From NCBI GenBank assembly GCA_003993805.1, contig RSEF01000001.1:58062094-58126093 (forward strand): 64,000 bases of DNA, read 5' to 3'. The notes beneath the pieces are model-generated. The model did no database searches. It had not been told where the DNA came from and worked only from the letters and a program-made list of their open reading frames with translations. Source of the stretch: Himantopus leucocephalus (lineage: Eukaryota > Chordata > Aves > Charadriiformes > Recurvirostridae). Shown here in pieces: positions 1-13,033 of this stretch. Position 1 is the first letter of the stretch. Every line of letters starts with the position of its first letter. Made by a program: the position numbers and the translations under genes.

Positions 1-2464
1 GGATAGTACGAAAGTCACCTCAAACAAAATCCAGACTTGAGGGGTCTCTCAGCTGGCAGGAGATGCAGGAGGTACGTTTTTCCCCTTGCGATCTGCCTAG
101 TCATGCAGTGTAAATAATTATTGAGTGCCCATAATAGCTCTTCATTTTCACCGTTTTCCCAGATTGCCTTTAGCCTTCGGCAAGGCATGTTATATTGACA
201 GAGGCCGAAGTCTTTATCTTCTGTTCCAAAGAATTATGGGTGTGGCAATGTAGAAAGTACGTGCTGTTTGGTATTTCTACTGGCAATAGTGACCAAGGTG
301 TTTTCAGTCTCTGTATAATGCCTTCTGTATTTTCAGGACTGTTACCATCCATGCTGAGCTACTGGCACTGCGCTAAGGCTGCTGTGGTTGACGGCATGGT
401 GGTGCAGTTCTTGCTAGTTCATGGGGAAGCTCTTCACTAATATTAATCATAAAGTAATATGCTAGGATTACTGCTTTGCTTATTTCTTTACTTACCCAGA
501 CAAATATCTGGTCCCAGGTCTTGGACCATCCTCACTGTCCACGGGCATGTGCTAGCTGCCTTGAGCATGCTCAGGGTCTGCCAAGCTGAAGGATATGGAG
601 ATATAACCGATCGTTACTTGAGTCCCTTTGTCTCCTTGATCTGAGCATTTCCTGGATGACTCAACTGGAGCCTTTCAGATGTCCTCAGACATTTGATGTT
701 TGACGGATAGTCAGCCCACCCACCCACCCCGCTTGATATTCTGCTCCAAGAACTTCTAAAGAATTGAGTGTAACTTAATATCATGTTCCTGGATTGTCTC
801 TACTTCAGCTCTGTTTCTCCTAGAAAAGTGTCCTTGCTGAAGATTTGCCACTCGGTTCAGTTTACACTTAACCTCTAGACCATGGCTGGTTTTTGCAGCA
901 GATCAAAGTCCAACAGTACTTTTGAGCTCTCTGTCGAATATGCTAAGGAACCTTATCACCTTCTTCATTGTGTCAGGACTTCTCCAGTGCCACAGGAAGT
1001 GGATAATTTTGCCCTAGGGTAAATGGGGTTTTGTGTCCTTCACAGATAGGAATTATTCCTACTAAATATGAATTTATAGTCAGCGCTTTGATCCATGAAA
1101 CCATGGAGGCCCGTGAAGGCTCTCTGCCTTAGGGCTTCCTAGGCTGTTTCAGTATGCACGATTGCATTACAGTCAGGCCAGTTACTCTTTCAATGACTCC
1201 TCTGTGGAGGAAACAATCAAGTGTTTCGGGAAGCTTGGGGCTGCATAGAGGGAAAACAGATTTATTGCTTGAGCTCTAAGCATCCAGCAGCTTGGGAGCA
1301 CCCTGTTACTGTCCTCTCCCAATACTGCTTGGCTTACTCCGCAATTCTGCCATGCAACGTGGAGGGTGTCCCTCATGTCTACTTCTACAGACTCTGAATG
1401 GCAATGTCTGCTCTTTCACGGATATCCTAGGGGCCATACATTTGTGTAGCAGTCACAGATTGCTCCTATGGCATATTAATAGCACTTGGCCGCAATTCTT
1501 CAGTCTAATGGTGCCACTTAGCAGTGCTGCAGGAGATTACATTGCAGTGGCTCCGCCATCCAGCTGGAACTGAATTGGTCGTATTGATCTAATAGCAAAG
1601 TTGCAAATTTAGCAGCTGAATTGCTGGCAGCTAGTGCTGGTAGTGCAGGATACTGAGTCATTGAATTTGCTACATTCAAACAGCAGCTCTTTGTCTCTCA
1701 TCTGGAAATGATGGGGTAGGTACAACTATGGTCTGGATTGGAAGGGGACAGATTGACCAGTCACGCTGCCCAGTGCTAATGGGAAAGGCACTGGGGGAAG
1801 GGAGGAAGCTGTATTTTTCTTCTCCCTTTGCAGGTAAATTCATTCCTCTTTTCTCATTTCTGGGCTCTGTTAGTTTAAGCCTGATCTTGTTCTGTGTTAC
1901 TAGCACTCATCATTTTGGTTCAGTTGCAGGGTGGCTCAGCTGGCCTTCCTGTCTGGAAGAAACCCCTTATGTTTAGGTCTATGTCTCTGCAGTGCCTTCT
2001 TGTAAGCTGCAAATATCCATAAAAGTTATTTCTCTAATTAAATGATTCCCTCATGTTTCCAAGATTACCTGTAGTATGGAGTTTCTAAGTTCATAATGAA
2101 AGTATCTATTTCTCATGCTGAGTCTTTTCTTCTTTTTGACAAGAGGGTAAGAGAATATCTCTTTTTATTCCCATCATGTGCAAGATCAAAAATTGTCCAG
2201 AACTTTTACCACATGTTCAAATGTTTTGGACATTGTACTCAGCAGCTGTGTATTCATTTGCTTCTTACCTTCATTTCTAGATGGACAAGCTCTCAGGAGG
2301 ACCTCAGTGTTTTAAGGAGGGAAGGGAGACCACAACACAATTTTGAGCTGGCCTATCTGCCTATGGTGGCCCAGGGGTCTCTGGCTGTTTCTCCAGCCAC
2401 CTGCCCCCAGGTGGCATTATCCCCTCCCTTTATGTGCTGGGATCCCTTGAACTGCCTTTTTTTT

Positions 2465-2564
2465 NNNNNNNNNNNNNNNNNNNNNNNNNNNNNNNNNNNN
2501 NNNNNNNNNNNNNNNNNNNNNNNNNNNNNNNNNNNNNNNNNNNNNNNNNNNNNNNNNNNNNNNN
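2465..2564. other. Assembly gap (100 N)
   Basis: Exactly 100 consecutive N, flanked on both sides by T runs (TTTTTTTT before, TTTT after). A round 100 is usually a placeholder of unknown true size, and the flanking poly-T suggests that a homopolymer or retroposon tail broke the assembly. Open frames crossing this interval are artefacts. Confidence 0.99.
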
Positions 2565-5500
2565 TTTTGTGGTGTGAGGAGCTGGTCATAACACATTGGT
2601 GAAGTCACAAGGGAAACATCAGCAGCTTGAGTGAGGGTGCTGAAGGAGAAGGTTCAGCTAAACCCACAGTATTTTCTTTTGATTTATTTGGTTCATTTAG
2701 CCTTGTCTTAGCTGAAAAACGTACTTCCAACTCCAGGCAACATTTATGGGATCATGCTCTTTCACGCTGTTGAAAATTAGCCAGTTGTGCTCTCCTTGCT
2801 AGCCAGCATCCTTCCCAGTATGTTCATGTATCGCTCACTTGTTCTGAATGCTGGCACCATCCTAGTGAAGGACTGAAAGGCCAACACTCAGTTTTCATCT
2901 ACTTTCAAAATCAGGTAGATATCAGATACTTAGCTGCTATTATAACCTTCTCTATTCCCTCTATGTGCCTTTTCCTGTTTAAAGACAACAGTGCCAGTTA
3001 GATTAAGTTCTAAATTAAAGCTTTCTGGACATTATTATTTATAAAACCCAGTACAAATTGAAAATAAAGGATAACTACACAGAATGTGTTTGTTCATTTT
3101 TAACATACTTATTCTATTGCATGCCAAAGCTTAAACCGGTCAGCACCGGTGTTATCCTTTCAATGCACAACAGGTTCACGCCACTGTGTGAGGGACTTTG
3201 AAATGGCTTCTACTTTTTCTCCTGGCTGTTTTTGGTGTTAGCTCCAATACTGGTGGGAGTCCCAGGCCAGCAAGTAAGGCCTGATCTCTTTCTCTTTCAC
3301 TCTCCTTCACTGCCAGCTAATGCAGCTTGGTGGACCACCAAAACACTTCAAAGTGCTTTATCTGCAAGTTATGATTTTGAATTTGTACATCATCTGATGC
3401 CTGTTGCAGATAGGCTGTTGTTTTCAAATTAAGTGTCTTTAACAGGCTTTGCTGGTCTTTTATTGGCCAGTGTTTGGACTAGTTCCCACCTTGCTTATAC
3501 CCCTTCTAAGCAGTGGTGTTTCCAAAGCACTTTGCAAACGCTCTACTTAGGAAGAAACTGTTGTGCAATTTGCTGAAGCTGAGTAAATGAGAAACAAGCC
3601 ATAGCCTAAGCAAAATGCCAGTCAAAGGAAAGGAAATGTAGAAAGAGAAAAGGAAAGAAAAAAGGTACAAAGCAAGTGAATGATGCTTCACTACTGTTCT
3701 TAGTTAGCTTAGCTTACTCCTGAACAGAAAATTAGTCTCAGCATTCAAAGACATGTCACGGAGTGATTTAACTCTGGTTATTCTCAGCTTTGTTCTGAGC
3801 TAAAAGGTGCTGCATGGAGACCTCCAGCAACTTCTCTGCTCCCAGGTGGAGTCTGACCTTTGTATTTGGAAGCAGCTTGCATGGGCTGAATGGGTTTTTA
3901 GACCACTGAAAATGGTTATAGAGGAATATTAGCAAGGCATAATGTTGCTTGCCATCTCACCTCAGTCTCTTTGAGTGACATATGGTGCTTTTCATGTCTG
4001 GTATGAACACTTGTATCTTTAAATGAAGAACACAGGAGTTGGTCTTTGGCTATGAGTAGCAAAGCTGAGTAGCGGCTGGAGTCCTTGTCTCCATTTTGGT
4101 GTTTCTTTCTCAGTTCCACAAGTTCTGAGCCCAGCAAGGGGCTGGAGTTTAAAAGCGTACGATAGTAGCAGCACGGGGTTGCTGGTGATCTCTCTGAAAA
4201 GCTCTTCTGGGGCTTCCTGGGACAAATACAATCTTCATCAAGAACAAAACAGAGCAATGTGCTTTTTCAGACAAATAACTTCTGAGAATGTGCAACCTCT
4301 TGCAATTTGAATGAGTTAATATTTCAAATTTCTGCCCGGCTTTCACAGATCCCAACCTTTTTGTTTCTGGAGCTTTGTAGAATTTAGAAGTCTTGTGTTG
4401 TTAAATCTGTAGTTTTGCTTCTGTCATGTGAATGTCCACTCCCAAAATGAACTTTTGATGTTTGTGTGCGGTTTTTTAAATTTTTTTTTTTCACTGAGCT
4501 GAAAGCTGTGTACATGATTTCAGGGCTAGTGGAAAAATCTCTTTGATGAAAATCACAGTAGGAAGATAGCACTGGGGATGGGGTTGTTCTTGTTCAGTCT
4601 AATTTCCCCCCTTCTATCTCTCCGAGGACTCATGCTGGTAAATGCTCGTTTTTAACTGTCTTAAATAATCTTGAAGACTCCTGGGCTTATTTCCAAAAAA
4701 ATAGAGGAACACTGGAAAGTAACAATCTCTAAGGAGATTTAGGAATTTCAAAGGTTGGGTTTCTGGAGTGTGGTTTGTGTCCATAGTTCTTAAAAAACCT
4801 ATGTCTTGGAATAAAAAAACCCTCAAGATTGAGTATGGAGAATAGTTGCAATTTCATCTATTTACTTTCTCTATAAAAATTAAGGTGTAAAAGAATGACC
4901 TTACCTGTTGTACAAGCATTTCAAGGTCGTCATCCAGCTTAGCTGTTGGCATGTTGGACTCGGGTTTTCTCCTTGCTCAGCAAATGGGTTTTTCATTGCT
5001 TAAATTCTGCATGCTGCAAAATACAGTTGCCTGGGATTTCTTGTACACTGAAACCAAACTGGGCTTTCTTTAGGGAGTAGGGAGTTGCTGATAGGTGTGA
5101 TCCTTCCCTGTAAGAGGAGGCAAAAAGCCATGGGGGCCAGTAATTTAGGAGCAGCATTGCTGCTCTGGGGGCTGGGGGAGGAGATGATGACTATTCCCTA
5201 CCCAACTTTTCATTGCATTCATACCTGTAACTTTGATGCCATGCAGATAACAGTTTTTCCCGTAGAAGTCCTAATGGGTAAATACAAAACATATGGATTT
5301 ATTAAACTTTATGGTAATGACAGAGCAGCAGTAGTAATTATTTGTGTGTTCTGCCATGTTTAAAAAGGTGATTTTTTTTCATTGTCATCATGACCTTGTC
5401 TGTTTAACTTACTTAGAACATCTTACAGCTACTGTGACTGTGGTAGTAGATCAAGTAAAGAGTCTTTCTTGGGTAGTCATTCAAGGTGAAATGAGTGACA

Positions 5501-8500
5501 CCCAGACACTGCACCACAAGAGTATCAGCATATTTTTCCTTCTCTCCGTTTAAATCGTAGAGCTTTAAGGTCAAGCAGGTCTCTGAAACAAATTTGATTG
5601 ATTGCATTAAAATCAGCTCTGTCTACGTCAGACGTTTTAATTGTGCTTGTACAGATACTTCTGTCTAGAGAGATAAAATATTAAACACATAATGAATAAT
5701 GTAGCTGTCTCTCAGTACTATGATCTTTATGTGAATAAGGAAGTCATAAATTGCCTGGGTATTGAACTGGCACAACACTTGCTATTATTTCTGCAGTGAC
5801 AGCTTATGCAGTGACAAGTTGCATGATGTAATGTTGAACATGGTATGTTTTTTAGAGAAGAAATGGTACTTTTCCATCTCTCACTGCAGGAACAGAGCTG
5901 TGCATTTATCTGCTCCCTGGCAGCTAACACAGTTGTGTAGAAAGCCAAGGTTTAATGTAGCTCTGTGCAGCATTGTGCAGAGGAGAAGTCAATAGATGGA
6001 GACATCCATGTGAAATTGCATATGGATCTATGGAAATAAAACTGAAGGTGCCTTAGGTAAAGAGCTGTTCATTAATGACCTTTGGCTTTTATATTCTTTC
6101 TTTGGGGATGCAGTTCTCTTCTGTCTCCTGCTACGTGATGACACTATCTCTGCTGACTCTGCTTTGCTGTTTTTTCTGCTGAGCTCTAGCTACCACTACA
6201 ATTCCCTTCTTACCTTTCCTCCTTCCTTTCACTAGTATAACCTGGCCTGCTGCCTGCAGTCTGACCACCAGAAGATGTTGCTTTTGTCCCTCAATTCTTT
6301 CTTCCATGAATATATTTTTCGTTCATTTTTAGGTAAAAACATATTCAATATTTTTCTGAAAACATCTCTATTGCTGAAGTTTCAGTTACACAAAGGCTAT
6401 GTCCCTCAATCTTCAAGATTAAGATGGGGTTTTCATTCCCATTTGCCTTGCTGAGGACTGAGCCCTAGTACGGAGCATTTCTTCTTTAAAGAAAAAACTT
6501 TAAAAGGGGAGAATTTCACTTTTAAAATTAATCACCATGGCAACCTTTACAGTGAATTTCCAAACATAGAAAGTTGCCTTTAAGAAGCATGCTCGTCTAA
6601 GAGAAAGGTGAGTTCTTACAGCTTCTAACAATGTTCCCAGAGAATATAAGATTTTGGAAGAATTGGTTAGAAGGACTTTTATGTGCAGAAAGGAAAAGTT
6701 ATATGATCCTGATGATGATTGTTTGTTTTTTTTAAGGATGCTGCATGCTAACTAATCTCATCATAATGCTGGCTTAAAATAGACTTGGAGAACTAGATAC
6801 AGCCTGGCAGTAATACTTGTGATAAGATATCACTAGATATCATCTAGGTGAATTTACAGTTAACAATTTGCCAATGTTTCTCGCATACTTAAAACATTAT
6901 TTTTTCTTTTCCTAATTCTGGGCTGCCTTTTCATGCATCTTCAGAAGCTTATTGGGAAACACTTTTTTAAATCAAAAAAGAAAGTGAGGTAACAAAATAG
7001 AGGGGGGAGAAAACAAGTCGCTCATGCATTAAAAGAAGAAAATCACTCACGCATTACAGTTCAGTAAAATGTAACTTCAGTACTCATCTCTGTGTTCCTT
7101 TGATTTCTCTCAGTACTCAGCTGGATTATTTTATATCCTGTTGGCTGTGTGTATTAGATCCAAGGAACATGGAAATTTTTTTTCCACTGGAAATTCCCCA
7201 GTGAAAATATTGTACATCAGATGAAATCTTGATGTTTTCCCTGAGATGGGAACTCTGGTGTTTCATTCTAAAATCACCAAAACAAGAGCATTTTAAAATG
7301 AAATTTTCTACGTCCAAAGGAAGTGTGAGACTGGGAGAAGGAGCTTACAGACAGAGAACCTCAGTCTCTCTGCAGATTTCAGAGGATGGTAGGGAGGCTG
7401 ATGGACTGGCAAGAGACAGCTGCTTTTAATCAGATTGCAAAAATACCGTGGAAAACATTCTGCTAAAAAAAAAAAATCCAGTTGGCTCTACTGAGGTTGA
7501 ATATTCAATTTGAAAGTGTATTGGCATGTGGGGGAGTGTTCCCACACTGCATGTAGCGGACAGGAGGGGCAGGTCAGTAGAGGACTTTCCTTTTCTCTTT
7601 TCATGCCATCTGTGATTGTAATCGTGCTGTCTTGAGCTGCCCACGGTTGGCTGCCTGAGCTGCACTGCTGACATCCAGAGCAGGCACGATGGGCTTCAGC
7701 CGCACGCTCACCGCCTGGTTTTATTTAGCTGTATGGTTGCAGTTGACTTGTATTTCACTGGTCTTGTCCCCAGCTTGGAGAAATCAAGCCAGTTCTGCTG
7801 AAATTAGCGCTGGGTGATGCTGTCAGCACTCCAGAGGTATTTCTCTGTGCAGTGCGTATCTGGAAGAAACAGATTATAAAGCACATCTAAGCAGGGAAAA
7901 GTTTTGGAAAGACTTTTTAAAATTTATTTTATTAATGTAGCGAGTCATTTAAAGGTGACAGCCTTAAGTTCAATACCTCAGTAGTTCAATTAAAAGTAAG
8001 CGCAGTTAAAAATAAGCTCAATTACTGAATTATTCGTTATGTAACATCTTTAGAAAAGTTTAACTTTTAGAGCAAAGTTAGCAGTAAAGTTAGTAACAGT
8101 TATCTGAAGTGTACGTTCTTTTGAGATGTCTCTGCCACCATGCAGTGATATTTTTATTTCATGTGAAATGTGGGTAAGTAAAAGATTGCCTTTTGTGCTT
8201 TTGTAGTGGAAGATAGAATCAGTGTGATCTGAAGGGCTGTTTTTTCTCATGTGTACAGGGTCCTGTCAAGAACTTTATTTTAAATTCCAAAGTCAGCTGA
8301 AAGCTTGACAAAGTGTTTGGTCAGCGAGCAGCTCAGCAAGCAGTACCTTTACAAAATACCACTGAGGCATGGGATTGTGTCTGCAAGAAAACTGATAGCA
8401 GGTCAGGCCAGGTGATTGCAAGTTGAACAAGAATCTCTCAAAAAAGAAGCGACTGTTGTGAATTACCATGACCAAGTTTCTGAAAAATTGGCTGAAGGAC

Positions 8501-11168
8501 TGACCTTGTGCAGGTTGTCAGATGTTTTCCTTCCCCAATGTTTGTGATGGATGGGATTATAGCTAGGTCAAAATACTTCTCATACATGTAGCAAAACCTA
8601 GTGCATAGGCTTTTTACTGAGAAAGTTGGATTTGGGATTCACAGCTGTCAAAGGTGCATTTTTATTGTCATGTTTTTACAGGCAATCCATGTTAATTTCT
8701 TTAGAAAGGGTGAAAAGTAGACTTTATGCATCATAAATAACAATTGTAGTTTTAAAATTAAGGAGAAGAGATGAGCTGTAGCATAGTGCAATAAGAGAGG
8801 GAGTAAAGAACTTTGTTCCATACGTTTATAGTCTCTTGCACTTGTATAAATCAGTAAGAAAGCAATCAGGGAATTACCACTTTGCATGAATTAAGAATGT
8901 TTATGGTCTTTGTATTCACTGAATGTGAATTTATTGTCAGGGAGAATAATTACTGAATTCTAAACTGTGGATATTCACAGAGATTGAATTAACTGCTTTG
9001 AGATTTTTTTTAATTGAAGATAATATATAAAACATTTTGATATATACCATTAAATTTTAAGAAGGAAGAAGCAGTTATGGAATTGATAAGAGCACCAAGT
9101 GAGCTTAAGTGCATTTTAACAGCAATTTTTAGAATTTAATCAATTCTTATGAACAATCGTTGTATTTGGTCTAATATTTAGGTTCTGGTGTATTTACCTA
9201 CAAAATGGATTGTTAACTGGAAAAGCTGAGAAGAAGAATAAAGAAAGGCTCAATGTTGTTGATGATGAAATTTCTTTAGCTTGATTGGTTTAGATTTACT
9301 TTTTAAAAGTCCAGGTGAAGACCCATAATTGAAAAATGCATTATGAGAGGAATAACTTTGACAGTTGCAAAAGCAGGAGCAAAACCAAACCCCAGCAGTT
9401 CATGAAAAAGGGAGAGAGTACAACAATCATTTCCTCGCGGTGACTTGATCACCGAAGCAGATACTGTCAGTAGCCATAAAATGAAGACCATGCCCAATTT
9501 TCAACAAGCAAAGATGTCACATAAAGGCACTACAAATGTCATGAACATTATGAGGAATTGAGAAGAAATACTCTCTAACAGATTATGTTCTTATCTAATG
9601 TTCATTTTCTCACAAACCTTCATCCACTCCAATTCTAACTCATCTACTTCTTTCACTCCGAGGCACATAATATACTCTATTGATTGAGGCATTAAAATCA
9701 TCTTTGGAAATCTATTTCCAGATTGCTGTTCATGCAATTGTAATTACGACTGCTGCAATCCATTAATAGCCTTTTGTAAGCAGGCTCATATTACTTTGTA
9801 AATGAAGAAAAATATTTCTGGTTGGTGGTTAACTCCTCATAGAAATGTAACAAGAACAGTGTCTCTAAACCCAGCCTTTCCAGGATTTAGGCTTGCGTTC
9901 ATAAAGGATTAGAAGGAAGAGATGAATCCAGTGGGACCCATGATTTTCAGTGCCATTTTTATTCTGGGGATTAGATCTAATATGAAGAGGTACAAATTGC
10001 TCTTTCTTTCAGGGATTATATAAAACAGCTTTATGTAGTTATGTCTAACCAGGCATTCACCCAGGGAATGAATGAGGTAGGTGGGTTGTTTGGTTCGTTT
10101 TATGTTGATGGTTTTTTGGTTTGTTTGTTTGTTGTTTTGTGGTTGATATTATTTTTTTTAAAATAAAAAAAGGATTTTGCATTTGGAAGGCTTTGATGTT
10201 ATTTTTTGTTTGGGTTTTTTCATTGACTAGGCTGCCCATCAGTATCTTTAGGTTTAAGTGCCTTACTAATGGACTTTACTATTCTCTTGGTTTCTCAATA
10301 CACTGCTGCTCCTGTATTTGAGTTTTTTCTTTGTGGATGGTATACCGTCATAGCAGCCGAGTACACAACCGTCTTTAATTGTTCAGATGGTGTGTATTGC
10401 TCAAAGACAGTCCCAGTTAACGACATGTTAAGATTTTCTCAGAATGACAAGTTTCAGGATTGTATAGGCAGTTTTGGTGATGAAATTTCAGTTTAGGAAT
10501 TGTTCACGAAGATTGTGTTCTACACATCTGTTGAACTGCATGCTCTCAACTCTGGGCAAAATGGTATCTGTGAAATGAAACAGTCCTTCTTCTGTAACTA
10601 TCTGGTTGGTTTGAATCCTCAAAAATCCTGTGATATTCAGAGCAAATTCAGTATCATTCTCAGACTGGAATGTTCTTACAAATACAGCTTTCAGTGCATT
10701 TGCAATACTTACAAATATAACTTGCAAATAGTTGTAATATTTGTTACATATGTATTGTGATTTTCTTAATTCTTTTTTTTACTTTCTGCTTGTGGGTTTG
10801 AAAATGAATGAACAGTAATGGGACATTGAGTGTCAGAGGTACGAGTGAGGAAAGGAAAAGTTTTATGAAAGAGTATTTGTGAAAGTCTTTTCACTGAGAG
10901 GACATCAGTCATAAGAGCTAAATTGAGGCACGTGTTTCTTTTTATAGGTTCTTTCTATAATTAAGCTGGTTTAGGTGGATTCAGAAAATTTGTTTCTCTT
11001 CTGGGCCTCCTCTTAACCTTTAGGAACATCTGAGGAACATCCAGTGGTTTATGTAGTTCATAAAACATAGCTTAAAGTCTGCCTTGGATACTTTACATGG
11101 TTTTCTGAATTGCTAATGTATCAGAGAACTATTTACACATCAAAGAACAGTGGGCCTTGCCCTTGCCT

Positions 11169-11322
11169 TGGAACGTCCTTCCAGCCTGTGTGAGAGCCCC
11201 TGCCCCAGGATGGGGTGGGAGGCTTCTGGGCTTCCCTCCAGCTGGGCTCCAGCATCAGACCCTGGACATGTGAGGTGCCGGGGCCTGGGACATGCCTGCG
11301 GGTCCCGGGCTGTAGGAACAGC
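11169..11322 (+). repeat. GC-rich 154-bp direct repeat, copy 1
   Basis: This 154-bp segment (from TGGAACGTCCTTCC to GTAGGAACAGC) recurs at 12104-12257 in the same orientation with three mismatches that I could count by eye and no indel. It is clearly richer in G and C than the flanks. Similarity stops abruptly at both edges, and no target-site duplication or LTR/LINE ending is visible. It could be a local duplication or two copies of an interspersed family I do not recognise. Short open frames inside it are not gene-like. Confidence 0.9.
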
Positions 11323-12103
11323 TTTTATTCAGTAAATGAGTTAGAGTATGACGTATCTGTATGTTATAGACCTCACGTCCTACAATGTAGTTACTGCATT
11401 TTTATAGCCTCCTACCATTTCTTCTGATTCTGCTATAGAGAGCTCAAGGACTTAAAATGGTATCAATCGGTAGAGCATTTCTTTCCATCTCTATGTACTA
11501 ATCCTCCAAAGTCAGACAGTCATTATATGATCGCTGTTGTCTTTCAGAGTTTATTGGTCTTCCATCAGAAATACAATCTATCTCAGAAGTGAAATAAACA
11601 AGACCTGTGCTTTGTTCAATCCAGATCAGTATAAGTTGAGAACAATCAATTGGATCCCTATGAGGAACGTATGTATGAACATGGCAGGTTTACATATTCT
11701 TTTCAATAGCATCTTGTTATTGTTATTTGCCTGGAGTCTTGCCAGAAAGTTGAGGTGGCAGATGAACACAGACTTTCACTGGCATCTGCTGCACGCTACA
11801 GCTGCCACCTCCTCTGGGGATCTCCCTCACTTTATGACCATTTAGGAAGCTTGGCACCACAGGCTTTATTACAAGCAAAAGCATTACTTGCCAAGAGAGA
11901 GTGCGCTGGAAATTAATGGTGCACAAAAGAAAAACAAGTGGTACATATGCCTCAAAATTTTTTATAAAACTGGCCCTTGTTAACGTGTCCTTTCCATAGA
12001 AGATGCTGATGGCAGACTTAGGGGCTTAAGCAAGCATGGCTGTGGAGGTTGGTGTTTCTTCCTTGCAGAGTGATGCTCATTCAGGCTCTGCTAGAGCATA
12101 CCA

Positions 12104-12257
12104 TGGAACGTCCTTCCAGCCTGTGTGAGAGCCCCTGCCCCAGGACGGGGTGAGAGGCTTCTGGGCTTCCCTCCAGCTGGGCTCCAGCATCAGACCCTGG
12201 ACATGTGAGGTACCGGGGCCTGGGACATGCCTGCGGGTCCCGGGCTGTAGGAACAGC
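12104..12257 (+). repeat. GC-rich 154-bp direct repeat, copy 2
   Basis: Same-length partner of the copy 935 bp upstream. The three differences are two in the GATGGGGTGGGAGG/GACGGGGTGAGAGG stretch and one in GAGGTGCCGG/GAGGTACCGG. The low divergence indicates a recent duplication, recent insertion of both copies, or gene conversion between them. Confidence 0.9.
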
Positions 12258-12998
12258 CTGCGTGTCCACAACAGACGGTCATTTTGGAGGGCAAAAACTC
12301 TCCTAGGTGTTGGACTTGTCCCAGCACATGTGACCTGCTTAGTCAGATATACATCCATACAGATGCATGTTTAGTTTAAAAGTATTTTATTCAAGTAATA
12401 TACTTTGCTGCAATATGGGATATGAGGTTATTTTTCCCATTTGGTAGAGAGAAGAAGTAACTTTTGTTGTCTTAGGCCCTGCCCCTGAAGATGTTGGCTG
12501 TATAGGCTCTAATTAAAAATATCATTAAAGTAAGAGTCAATTGATGGTTAATAAAACTATCTGCGGGCAGACAGCATTTTGATGCCAAGCCTGTAAAATG
12601 CGTTGTAGCTGGGGTGCAGGCTGGCTGAAGGCAGGAGCATACGTTTGACCTGCTGCTTGTGGGTACCCCAGAGAGCATGGCCAGGGCTGGCCTGCCACTG
12701 GACCAGCGAGAAAGTACTGATGGCAAACTGGTCGCCTTAAAGAGGACACAAAACAGCAAAGTTAAAATTAAGCTTAGTTGCTGCGCTGAAAATCATTACT
12801 CTCGGCGCCGTGGAGGCAGACACATTCAGACGTATCCTGAGCTCTCTTTTTTTCCCATCTGTGAAGTCTCCTGGGTTTTTTCCTGTTTCACAGATGATGT
12901 CTCAGACTGATTGCACTGTTCTGCGTTATAGAGAATATCGGATTAAATGAGATAAAATGATACTCATGGTATTTGAAATGTAGTAGTTGACATTCANA

Positions 12999-13003
<5 letters not shown>

Positions 13004-13029
<26 letters not shown>
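13004..13029 (+). repeat. A26 homopolymer tract
   Basis: Twenty-six consecutive A residues, preceded seven bases earlier by the single ambiguous base at 12997. This is typical of a low-quality homopolymer or the remnant of a poly-A tail. No recognisable retroposed gene body lies immediately upstream. Confidence 0.9.

Positions 13030-13033
<4 letters not shown>

Noticed and set aside
2096..2602. A 168-codon open frame
   Set aside because: It crosses the 100-N gap, which artificially removes stop codons.
10081..10215. T/G-rich stretch with TTTG and TTTTTT runs
   Set aside because: Simple-sequence drift without a clear repeat unit or retroelement body.
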